From: an uncultured Rhodopila sp.
GTDB lineage: Bacteria > Pseudomonadota > Alphaproteobacteria > Acetobacterales > Acetobacteraceae
DNA length: 64,000 bases
Direction: 5' to 3'
Assembly: GCA_903932145.1 (NCBI GenBank)
Contig: CAIZFE010000034.1
Coordinates: 62,001-126,000 of the forward strand
Below are positions 53,926-61,669 of the stretch, piece by piece. The notes under the pieces are model-generated. The model did no database searches and was not told the DNA's origin. It saw only the letters and a list, made by a program, of their open reading frames with translations. The position numbers and the translations under genes are program-made. Within the stretch, counting starts at the first letter, position 1; each line of letters begins with the position of its first letter.

Positions 53926-54822
53926 TTACTTCGCCGTCTGCCGGGTTTCGTTTGGATCGTGACCGGCCTGACGCAGGATCACGTCGTTAACCCCCCGTGA
54001 TGCCTCGGTTGCAACGACAACTGCCACGTCGCCCCAGTAACGGCTGAGCGTGCCCGCCGGAATTTCATTCAACTGCACCACGCGGCCGCGCTCATCGCCC
54101 GATCCGGTCCTGACGATCCACTGGATCTCCACCCGTTCCTGATGCTTGGGAATCGACACCACTTTAACCTCGCCCGTAACGACGAAGTCGGCGCCCGCCA
54201 GCGTAGTCAGCACCACCGGCCCCAGGACGGCCAGCCGAGCACGCATCTGTTGCGTCAGAGAAAGGTCACCGTCGCCAGGAGCGCCAGTCACCTCGGACAC
54301 CTCGACCTTGGCCGGACGGTTATACAGACTGCCGGGATCGGCCTTGTCATGCGCCACCCGGATGCTTGTCAGCACCGCACCGATGCGCGGCGCGGCCTCG
54401 GCGGCGATTTGTTGCAACAGGGCCGGGGTGGCGTTGGCCCAGACCCTCAGAGGCACCTTTTCCCCCTGGGCGGTGCCCTGCTCCTGCCCCTGCGGGTCTT
54501 GCAGCGAGTAAAGCGGTGTGACGAAATCGCCGTCGCGCTCCACTTTGGTAATCACGCGCCAGTCGGTCTTTTCGGGCGTTCGCACCATGGCCGGCACTTC
54601 GGTCGCCTGCAGCGCGGCAGCAATCTGTTCCGCCAATGCCCGATTGTCGGCATCCGGCAACAGCGTGTCCGTCCCGGGCGGCACCGCGAGCAGCGACGTC
54701 AGCGGTTGCGCCAGCCGCTTGGCCGTCGCCCCGGGGTTTCCCAGAAACGGTTCCGGCAGATCGCCGCAGCCAGCCAGAACGAAGCAGAGTAACAGGGCCA
54801 GACGGCCGAACCGATGGATCAT
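53926..54822 (-). CDS. Lipoprotein of unknown function
   Basis: 298 residues with a lipoprotein signal peptide: basic start MIHRFGR, hydrophobic core, and the lipobox LAGC at ~17-20, followed by Gly-Asp, a residue pair that in E. coli would disfavour outer membrane sorting. The mature part is mixed alpha/beta with repeated Val-rich strands (DFVVTGEVKVVSIPKHQERVEI in two parts). I do not recognise the family. It lies downstream of pgeF on the same strand, 69 bases away. Confidence 0.78.
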   Translation of the reverse strand: MIHRFGRLALLLCFVLAGCGDLPEPFLGNPGATAKRLAQPLTSLLAVPPGTDTLLPDADNRALAEQIAAALQATEVPAMVRTPEKTDWRVITKVERDGDFVTPLYSLQDPQGQEQGTAQGEKVPLRVWANATPALLQQIAAEAAPRIGAVLTSIRVAHDKADPGSLYNRPAKVEVSEVTGAPGDGDLSLTQQMRARLAVLGPVVLTTLAGADFVVTGEVKVVSIPKHQERVEIQWIVRTGSGDERGRVVQLNEIPAGTLSRYWGDVAVVVATEASRGVNDVILRQAGHDPNETRQTAK

Positions 54823-54891
54823 GCGACGGCTTGAAGCAGAAGCCGGCGCGGGCCGGAAGTGATTTCGGTCTGTATCATATCTGACCGGTTT

Positions 54892-55668
54892 TCACGCGGG
54901 GCGGATGACGGAGATCTGATGCCCGATCGGGCCTGCCCCGCTCCCCCTTGCCAAGGCCAAAGTCCTGCGGCGATGGCTGAAAAACCGGCCTTCCTCGACC
55001 AGTGTGTCGAACCCCGTCACAATCACCCCGCCCAGCCCGGCCGCCCGCAGGCGACCCGCACAGTACCCCGGCAGATCGAACTGCCAGCGGTCGTCTCGCA
55101 CACCCGCCGCGAAGAACGCCGAGTCGGACTCTGATCGCAGTACCACCGCATCCCGCACATCCGGCCCCACTTCGTAAGAATCCTGCGCGATGCATGGCCC
55201 CACCGCCGCGGTGATCCCATCGTGCGAAGCCCCTAACGCAATCATGGCCGCGATGGTTGCCTCCAGCACACCGGCCACCGCACCGCGCCAGCCGGCATGC
55301 GCGGCACCGACGATCCGCCCGCCGCAATCGGCAAACAGCACCGGGGCACAATCGCCGGTGACAATGCCCAGGCCCAATCCGGGCCGGTCGGTCACCATCG
55401 CGTCCGCCTTTTCGCCCGCCCCAACCGCCCATGGGTCCGTCGCCGTCACCACACGGATACCGTGAACCTGACTCAATCCCAGCAGCCGCGCCGGCTCAAT
55501 GCCCAAAGACCGAGCGACCCGGCCGCGATTTTCCAGCACAGACGCGGGGTCGTCCTGACCGGAGACGCTACAGTTCAGGCTCGCATACGAACCTGTCGAA
55601 ACGCCGCCGTTGCGCGTGAAAAATCCATGCGGCACGGGCAACGCGGACGCGGTCAGGACTTCCGCCAT
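54892..55668 (-). CDS. pgeF: Purine nucleoside phosphorylase / laccase-domain protein PgeF
   Basis: 258 residues from MAEVLTASALPVPHGFFTRNGG; the frame extends upstream without coding character. The YfiH/PgeF metal site is shown by SQVHGIRVV, TGDCAPVLFADCGGRIVGAAHAGWRGAVAG and VGPCIAQDSYEVG. The family was first named multicopper oxidase-like, but members phosphorolyse adenosine and inosine, and E. coli PgeF edits peptidoglycan precursors. A lipoprotein gene follows and dgoK diverges from it. Confidence 0.92.
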   Translation of the reverse strand: MAEVLTASALPVPHGFFTRNGGVSTGSYASLNCSVSGQDDPASVLENRGRVARSLGIEPARLLGLSQVHGIRVVTATDPWAVGAGEKADAMVTDRPGLGLGIVTGDCAPVLFADCGGRIVGAAHAGWRGAVAGVLEATIAAMIALGASHDGITAAVGPCIAQDSYEVGPDVRDAVVLRSESDSAFFAAGVRDDRWQFDLPGYCAGRLRAAGLGGVIVTGFDTLVEEGRFFSHRRRTLALARGSGAGPIGHQISVIRPA

Positions 55669-55774
55669 TTGGAACTCACTCCGGAAAAAGAGGATCGCAT
55701 TGACGTCTACACTGTACGCCCCGGGATAAACCAGTGTTACGCTGTCCTTCAGACAATGACGGGAGGACAACGCG

Positions 55775-56659
55775 ATGATCGGGATCGATTGGGGCACAAC
55801 CAGTTTCCGTGCGTTCCGCGTCGCCCGCGACGGCACCATCCGCGACCGGCGGGCCGGACCGAAGGGCATTCTGAAAGTGCCGGACGGCAAGTTCGGTGAC
55901 ACGCTGCGGGAGGAAATCGGCCCCTGGCTGGCGGCCGGCGAGGACCGCATCTTGCTGTCAGGCATGGTCGGCAGCCGCCAGGGCTGGAAGGAAGCCCCCT
56001 ATTTGCCCTGCCCGGCCGGCCCTGCCGAACTCGCTGGCGCGCTGGTCGATATCGGATTCGACTGGGCCCGGGTCAAACTGGTCCCCGGCCTGTCCGGCAC
56101 CGATGAATCGGGCGTCGCCGAGGTCATGCGCGGCGAGGAAACCCAGGTGCTGGGCGTCACCGCCCTGATGCGGGATGGCGGCATTGCCTGCCTGCCCGGC
56201 ACGCACTCCAAATGGGTCCGCGTCGAAGGTGGCCGAATCACCGGGTTCACCACCCACATGACCGGCGAGGCGTTCAGCGCCCTGCGCGGCCACACCATCC
56301 TGGCCCGCATGATGCGCGACGGCCCCTCCGACGGCGTCCCGTTCGACGCCGGGGTGGCTCGGTCTGGCGAACCCGGCGGCTTGCTGCATCATGTGTTTGG
56401 CGTGCGCGCCCTGGCGCTGGCCGATCGCCTGCAGGAAGCCGAGGCGCCCGCCTACCTGTCCGGCATCCTGATCGGCCATGAAATCCGAGCGGCCCTGGTC
56501 AGGGCCGCCGGCGCTGTGGTGCAGGTGATCGGCGCGCCCGAACTGACCGCATTGTATGCCAAGGCGATCACCGCGTGCGGCGGCTATGCCGAACGTCATG
56601 ACGGAGAAGCCGCCGCAAGCGGCCTCGCACTGATCGGAGAACAAGCACGATGGACCTGA
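55775..56659 (+). CDS. dgoK: 2-dehydro-3-deoxygalactonokinase
   Basis: 294 residues, family length. DgoK hallmarks are the opening MIGIDWGTTSFRAFRV with the phosphate loop, LLSGMVGSRQGWKEAPYLPCPA, PGTHSKWV and THMTGEAFSALRGHT. It phosphorylates 2-keto-3-deoxygalactonate in the De Ley-Doudoroff pathway of galactose/galactonate use. GGGAGG before the ATG supports the start. It overlaps dgoA by ten bases. The galactonate dehydratase, transporter and regulator of complete dgo operons are absent here. Confidence 0.94.
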   Translation: MIGIDWGTTSFRAFRVARDGTIRDRRAGPKGILKVPDGKFGDTLREEIGPWLAAGEDRILLSGMVGSRQGWKEAPYLPCPAGPAELAGALVDIGFDWARVKLVPGLSGTDESGVAEVMRGEETQVLGVTALMRDGGIACLPGTHSKWVRVEGGRITGFTTHMTGEAFSALRGHTILARMMRDGPSDGVPFDAGVARSGEPGGLLHHVFGVRALALADRLQEAEAPAYLSGILIGHEIRAALVRAAGAVVQVIGAPELTALYAKAITACGGYAERHDGEAAASGLALIGEQARWT

Positions 56660-57258
56660 AGCCTTATCTGGATCGCTGCGATCTGGTGGCGATCCTGCGC
56701 GGCATCCGGCCGGAGGAAGCCATCCCGGTCGGCGCTGCGCTGGACGCTGGTGGCTTCGCCATCGTCGAGGTGCCGCTGAACTCGCCCGATCCGATCGCCA
56801 GCATCGCAGCGCTGGCGGCGGAATTCGGCGACCGGTTGCTGATCGGAGCGGGCACGGTGATGACCGAGGCGCAGGTCGAACAGATCGCGGCGGCCGGGGG
56901 CCGATTGATCGTGACGCCTCACGCCGACCCTGTGGTCGTGCGCGCGGCAAAACGCCTGGGCCTGCTGGCGGTGCCCGGCTTCTTCACGCCGGCCGAGGCA
57001 TTCGCGATGCTCGCCGCCGGCGCCGACGCGCTGAAACTGTTCCCGGCCGAGGGCGCCAGCCCGGCAATGCTCCGCGCGATGCGCGCGGTGCTGCCGTCCG
57101 GCACGAGGGTGCTCCCGGTGGGGGGCATCAATGCCTCCAACATGACGGCATGGCGCTCGGCGGGGGCGGCCGGCTTCGGGATCGGGTCGGCGATCTACAA
57201 ACCCGGCGACACGCCGACGATCGTTGCTGAAAAGGCGCGCGCGTTGCAGGGAGCTTAG
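56650..57258 (+). CDS. dgoA: 2-dehydro-3-deoxy-6-phosphogalactonate aldolase
   Basis: 202 residues with the class I KDPG/KDPGal aldolase barrel. The glutamate is in FAIVEVPLNSP, and the Schiff-base lysine is in ADALKLFPAEGASP. GAGTVMT, TPHADPVV and PVGGINASN are phosphate and substrate loops. The LNSP after the glutamate is typical of DgoA and separates it from Eda. It splits KDPGal to pyruvate and glyceraldehyde 3-phosphate, acting directly after DgoK, whose gene overlaps it. Confidence 0.94.
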   Translation: MDLKPYLDRCDLVAILRGIRPEEAIPVGAALDAGGFAIVEVPLNSPDPIASIAALAAEFGDRLLIGAGTVMTEAQVEQIAAAGGRLIVTPHADPVVVRAAKRLGLLAVPGFFTPAEAFAMLAAGADALKLFPAEGASPAMLRAMRAVLPSGTRVLPVGGINASNMTAWRSAGAAGFGIGSAIYKPGDTPTIVAEKARALQGA

Positions 57259-57294
57259 GCACGGCGTTTTCCGGCGTGCCGTGGCCGGGTCCGG

Positions 57295-58413
57295 CTAGAC
57301 CGCTCCAACGGGTTTGGCCGCTCGGATCTGTGCCGGCAGTTTGCCATCCTTGATAAGGTCGGGATCGAGCCGCACATCACGCCGGATCATTCCTTGACCG
57401 CCCAACGGCGCAGCCACCACGCCATCGACCAGGAGTTCGGTACCCCCGGCGTTGCCCGTCGCGAACAGCAGTCCCGGCCTGGCGGGCACGGGCCATGTCT
57501 CGCCCGGCTTGAATTCCCGGCTGACCAGTACTTTGCCATCCGCGTCGCTGACCTGCATCCAGGAGCCGGCCCGAGCACGCAGCACGATGCGACGCTCGTC
57601 TCCATTCGGCACAGCCGGTACAATGGCATCCGGCTGAGGTTCGGCGGCGATGGTTGGACGGCTCACGGCCGACAGGGTTTCGCGCATCAGGACAGGCGAC
57701 CGCGGGGCAGTCGACACCACCAATGGAGGCTCGGCCGATGCGGCCGGGTGGCTGTCCCCCTTAGACCCCAATCGGTCGCGGGCGAAAGCAAGGGTTGCCT
57801 TGATCTGCGGCGATCCGCCCGAACGATCGATGTCGTCGAGAAGAGACACCGCCACATCCGGTTCGCCCCGCAGGATCATCACCAGGGCGAAGTTGTTGCT
57901 GCTTGTCATGTCTTTGGGATGCTTCGCGAGCGCCTTGCGAAATACAGAAGCCGCGGCGTTCAGGTCACCTTGCTGTGCCATTACGATCGCCTGGCCGTTC
58001 ATCGCGTCCACGCTATCGGGATTTTTGATCAACGCGTGCAGGTAAAACGCACCGGCCTCGGTCAACCGGCCCGCCATCACCGCCAGACGCCCGACGTTGA
58101 GGGCCAGCGCCGGATCGTCGGGATGCGCCGCGATAGCCGCTTTCGCCGCGTCCATGGCCTGATCCACCTCTCCCGCCGCGATCAATGCCTTGACGTGCAG
58201 CAAAGAGTCCGGGGCCTTTTGCGGCTGTTCGCCCTGCATCAGCGCGGCGGCACTGGCCGGATCACCCGACGCCTGCAACGCCTGTGCAAGGCGGGCGCGG
58301 GTTACTTCGGTGATGGCCGGTTCTGAGGTCTGTGGCGCCGCGCAACTCGTTAAAGCCACCATCAGAGCCAATGAGACCGCCTGGAGCGGGCGCGCGGGAA
58401 GGTGTTTGTCCAT
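57295..58413 (-). CDS. TPR lipoprotein with a RodZ-like (DUF4115) C-terminal domain
   Basis: 372 residues from MDKHLPARPLQ. It has a signal peptide ending LTSCAA (lipobox-like), tetratricopeptide repeats over ~25-210 (ALNVGRLAVMAGRLTEAGAFYLHAL and LNAAASVFRKALAKHP), and a Ser/Pro-rich linker. The C-terminal ~95 residues (SWMQVSDADGKVLVSREFKPGE; PARPGLLFATGNAGG) look like the DUF4115 domain of RodZ. The TPR part resembles TadD of tight-adherence pili, and an Flp pilin gene lies 58 bases upstream on the same strand. The combination is unusual. Role probably in pilus assembly at the envelope. Confidence 0.75.
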   Translation of the reverse strand: MDKHLPARPLQAVSLALMVALTSCAAPQTSEPAITEVTRARLAQALQASGDPASAAALMQGEQPQKAPDSLLHVKALIAAGEVDQAMDAAKAAIAAHPDDPALALNVGRLAVMAGRLTEAGAFYLHALIKNPDSVDAMNGQAIVMAQQGDLNAAASVFRKALAKHPKDMTSSNNFALVMILRGEPDVAVSLLDDIDRSGGSPQIKATLAFARDRLGSKGDSHPAASAEPPLVVSTAPRSPVLMRETLSAVSRPTIAAEPQPDAIVPAVPNGDERRIVLRARAGSWMQVSDADGKVLVSREFKPGETWPVPARPGLLFATGNAGGTELLVDGVVAAPLGGQGMIRRDVRLDPDLIKDGKLPAQIRAAKPVGAV

Positions 58414-58471
58414 TGCCAAAAATGTCCCGTGAAATTTGTTGGATTTCATGTCGTTAGAGTATCCGCCGAAA

Positions 58472-58645
58472 CTAGACCTTGCCCGCGAAGTTGGTGTATT
58501 GCGCCGACAGGTTGGTGCCGTAAGCATACACGCCCGCGACGATCGCGATCGCGATCAGGGACGCGAGCAGACCATATTCCAACGCCGTGACTCCGTGCTT
58601 ACCGTTTCGCAGAGCCCGTAGGCATTGGCGGACAGAGTCGAGCAC
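58472..58645 (-). CDS. Flp/Fap family type IVb pilin
   Basis: 57 residues from a GTG start at 58645, preceded by AAGGGA; this gives MLDSVRQCLRALRNGKHG as leader. The prepilin cleavage would follow that glycine, with the fifth mature residue glutamate (VTALEYGLLASLIAIAIVAG), the Flp signature. The major subunit of Tad pili is of this size. The open frame reaches further upstream but without pilin character. No cpa/tad secretion gene is in the window, only the TPR lipoprotein downstream. Confidence 0.88.
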   Translation of the reverse strand: MLDSVRQCLRALRNGKHGVTALEYGLLASLIAIAIVAGVYAYGTNLSAQYTNFAGKV

Positions 58646-58828
58646 GTCGAAAATCCCTTTAGCATTGGATACAGCACACACGGCTGGGCCGAAGACCATG
58701 ATTCCAAATGCAACAGACCACCGATGGGTAGTCAACACTATTATGAAAAAGCATCTAACACGTTTATATGTTTACGATCGGCATTATTCTGATGGACATC
58801 TATCATTGCCGCCGCCACCCTTGTCTTT

Positions 58829-60574
58829 ATGCAACAAACGCGCGTCAGGGGCCTTGAATTGCGGCGAACTAAACCTTTCTCCGGACTGGCATGCTTCCTG
58901 GAACAGGAACGAAGTGCCCTGGTGTTGCTCACCTGCGCGGTGATGATCGCGACCGGCTACGTGCTGGCGACGTTCGATGTGACGTTTCTATCGGGAACAG
59001 GACCGTTCTGGGCCAATCCGCGCGGCCCCTGGCTGATGGACCCGAACGACACCATTGATAGTGTGGACGTGCTCACAACCCGGGTCGGCTATATCGCCTT
59101 TCTGCATGCGCCCTGGGGATGGCCGTTGTTCTATGTCCCCGACCTGGGGGCGCCCACCGGCAGCAGTGTCATCCTGGTGGACGCCGTGCCGATTGTCGCC
59201 TTGATCGGTAAAATACTGGCATGGTCAACCGGATGGACGATCAACCCCTATGGCGCCTGGGTCGGGGCGTGCTTTATCCTCTCGGCCCTGTTCGCCGTTC
59301 TGCTGGTTATGGAAGCAGGCCAAAAATCGCTGCTGGCAACCATCGCGGCCAGCCTGCTCGCGGTATCGATGCCGGTGTTGCTGTACCGGTTCGGCCATCT
59401 CTCCCTGCAAGGCCAGTTCATCATCATTGGCGCGCTCTGGCTCTATCTGCGGGACGCGCGTGTCGGTGGCGGCATCCGGTTGGGTTGGTGGGCCGGCTGG
59501 CTGTGCGTGGCCGCGCTGCTGCATGGCTATTTGTTTGTGATGGTCGCCGCCATCTATGGCGCCACGATATTGCGCCGGATCGATACCGAACGTCCAGGCG
59601 TGTTCGCGGCGGTGCGGGAGCCGGTTGTGGTGGCGTGTTGTGTCGCGGCCCTGATCCTGGCCGCGGGTCATTTCGGCAAGGGCACCGGAACCTCCGCCTC
59701 CGGTGAGGGCTACGGCTATTTCTCAATGAATGTGCTGTCGCCGCTGTGGCCACAACGCAGCGGCCTGTTCCCTGGTTTCTATGGCTTGCTAACCGGGCCG
59801 GACGGGCAATACGAGGGATTCAATTATCTCGGGGCGGGTGTGATTGTGCTTGTCGCCGTCGCGATCGTGGCGTCCGGGCGGACTTTGCCGAACATACTGC
59901 ACCGGCATCTCATTCTGATCATCACCTGTGTCTATATCACCGTATTCGCGATTTCGAACGTGGGGTTTGTCGGGCCGCACCAGGTTTTTCACGTTCCGCT
60001 GCCGCCGGTATTGGCCTTCTTGGCCGGCATTTTCCGCTCCTCGGGCCGCCTGTTTTGGCCGTGCGCTTACGCATTGGCCCTGTTTGGACTGGCACTGACC
60101 CTGCGCCATTTGAAACCGGGTTGGCGGACCGCGGTCGTGCTTGTCTGCTGTGGCCTGCAATTGGTCGATTCCAATCCACTCCGGGCGCGCATGACGACAC
60201 TGACGCAGCGCAACGTCCCGCAATTGCTCGATCATCCATTATGGGAGGGTCGTATGCGGTCTGCCGAACGGGTTTTTGTGACGCCGTCGTTCGTATGCGG
60301 AGGCTATGATCTGGATGCTCTCGAGATGGAGATACAACTCGCCGCCGTGACGGCCGGCCGTCCGATCAATGCGGTGTATAACCCCAGGCTACAAGACGAT
60401 TGCGCCGCCAGCATGGTGGCGGCGACCCGGGGGCCATGGGATGCGCGTACCCTTTACGTTTATCTACAGTCGGCTGGTGTCGAAACTGTCCCCGCGGACT
60501 GGCGGCCGTTGGGCCTGGCGTGTCAGCCGTTCGACCGGGGCTTATGGTGCCTCGGAACTAGCGCCGGGCAGTAA
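58829..60574 (+). CDS. Polytopic membrane protein, DUF6311-like
   Basis: 581 residues with about ten hydrophobic helices and a periplasmic C-terminal part of ~120 residues with paired cysteines (FVCGGYDLDA, LQDDCAASM, LACQPF, LWCLG). Early loops carry acidic residues (WLMDPNDTIDSVDV), as in GT-C glycosyltransferases that use polyprenyl-phosphate sugars. DUF6311 proteins belong to that broad group. The 3' end overlaps the convergent methyltransferase gene by 17 bases. Sugar donor and acceptor unknown. It diverges from the Flp pilin gene. Confidence 0.72.
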   Translation: MQQTRVRGLELRRTKPFSGLACFLEQERSALVLLTCAVMIATGYVLATFDVTFLSGTGPFWANPRGPWLMDPNDTIDSVDVLTTRVGYIAFLHAPWGWPLFYVPDLGAPTGSSVILVDAVPIVALIGKILAWSTGWTINPYGAWVGACFILSALFAVLLVMEAGQKSLLATIAASLLAVSMPVLLYRFGHLSLQGQFIIIGALWLYLRDARVGGGIRLGWWAGWLCVAALLHGYLFVMVAAIYGATILRRIDTERPGVFAAVREPVVVACCVAALILAAGHFGKGTGTSASGEGYGYFSMNVLSPLWPQRSGLFPGFYGLLTGPDGQYEGFNYLGAGVIVLVAVAIVASGRTLPNILHRHLILIITCVYITVFAISNVGFVGPHQVFHVPLPPVLAFLAGIFRSSGRLFWPCAYALALFGLALTLRHLKPGWRTAVVLVCCGLQLVDSNPLRARMTTLTQRNVPQLLDHPLWEGRMRSAERVFVTPSFVCGGYDLDALEMEIQLAAVTAGRPINAVYNPRLQDDCAASMVAATRGPWDARTLYVYLQSAGVETVPADWRPLGLACQPFDRGLWCLGTSAGQ

Positions 60575-61313
60575 CGGTATAACCCAGGCAATCGTCGCCC
60601 CAGTCGTTTCTGAGCGACAGGTTGGCGATGCAGGCCAGCAGGCCCACAAGCGGCAACAACACGACGCCGATTGCTCGCTTCGCCGCACCGGTGCCGAACA
60701 GCAACATGAAATACAGCGTCATGACCTTATAGCAGGCGACTGTCAGCGGATTGCCCCGGGCTTTGACACAGATGTCGCTGAATCCCGCCCGCCGCAACAG
60801 CAACTCCAGGCCAGCCGGAGTAAAGCGCCAGTAATCATGCGGGATGAAGTGCCACCGCGCGGCAAACGGAACGGTCAGGATCAGCCGCCCGTTCGGACGC
60901 AGGCACAGATGCGTGCGGCTTAGAAATGCCGCCGGATCGTCAACATGCTCCAGAACCTCGGTGCATAGGACCATGTCGAATACCCCGGCTTCCACACCCC
61001 ATTCAGCGCCGTTGAACCTGTGCGTGTCCGGCAGATCGTAGCCGAACCGGACCTTTGCGTCGTCCGTGTCTATGCCGTGATATACCGAACCCGCGGGCAA
61101 CAAACCGCGATAAACCTGGGCACCGCAGCCGACATCCAGCACAGTACCGGGCGCCCCGGCCAGTTCAACACGCAGATCCCGCCACAGCGATCCGGCCTGA
61201 AGGTCAAGAAACCGGCGCATCCAATTCTCCAGCCGGTTCCGCGCGGAAACATTTGGTTTGAATACCGGCGGTTTGAAATTCTCAGCGGTCCGGTTCACCA
61301 GATTGCGTGTCAT
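60558..61313 (-). CDS. Class I SAM-dependent methyltransferase
   Basis: 251 residues. The SAM site is VLDVGCGAQVYRGLLP, and DMVLCTEVLEHVDDPAAFL and LRPNGRLILTVPF follow as in Methyltransf_11 members. A hydrophobic stretch near the C-terminus (YFMLLFGTG... VVLLPLVGLLACIANLSL) suggests membrane attachment, consistent with a lipid-linked glycan substrate. Its start overlaps the GtrA stop by four bases, as part of a leftward operon of four genes. Confidence 0.88.
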   Translation of the reverse strand: MTRNLVNRTAENFKPPVFKPNVSARNRLENWMRRFLDLQAGSLWRDLRVELAGAPGTVLDVGCGAQVYRGLLPAGSVYHGIDTDDAKVRFGYDLPDTHRFNGAEWGVEAGVFDMVLCTEVLEHVDDPAAFLSRTHLCLRPNGRLILTVPFAARWHFIPHDYWRFTPAGLELLLRRAGFSDICVKARGNPLTVACYKVMTLYFMLLFGTGAAKRAIGVVLLPLVGLLACIANLSLRNDWGDDCLGYTVTARR

Positions 61314-61669
61314 GAGGCACCAAAAACAAAGCGTTGCTGACCGAAAAAAGACACTGCCGCGACCGGCAGTGTCAGAAGTGCCTGTGACCCGAGATCAGGC
61401 AAGCCGAACCGCCGCAATACATCCAACGCAATCCAGTTGAGCAACAGAACGAACGCATAGACCCCGGCAAAGCATAGGACATGGCCTTGGGAGCGAAACA
61501 CCAGCCGGCGAGAGGTCTGAAAATTGAAAGCGACCGCCGCGATCATCGTGGCAACCAGCGCCGCGCCGGAGGTGACCCCGGACAGCACGAGCAGAGCAAA
61601 GACCGAATACCCGAACCCGGCATTCACCAGGCCGACCAGCCCGAACCTGAGCCATAAGCGCGGCGTCAT
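61310..61669 (-). CDS. GtrA family membrane protein
   Basis: 119 residues from MTPRLWLRFGLVGLVNAGFG, the usual GtrA opening. It has four membrane helices, with the conserved NFQTSRRLVFRS loop in the middle and QQRFVFG at the end. GtrA proteins are thought to flip undecaprenyl-phosphate-linked glucose or other polyprenyl sugars across the inner membrane. It overlaps both neighbours by four bases (61310-61313 and 61666-61669), so the three are translated together. The longer frame upstream is a shadow of the neighbouring gene. Confidence 0.9.
   Translation of the reverse strand: MTPRLWLRFGLVGLVNAGFGYSVFALLVLSGVTSGAALVATMIAAVAFNFQTSRRLVFRSQGHVLCFAGVYAFVLLLNWIALDVLRRFGLPDLGSQALLTLPVAAVSFFGQQRFVFGAS

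Noticed and set aside
57259-57294. Terminator between dgoA and the TPR gene
   Set aside because: Only 6-base complementary words are present, which is too weak in GC-rich DNA.
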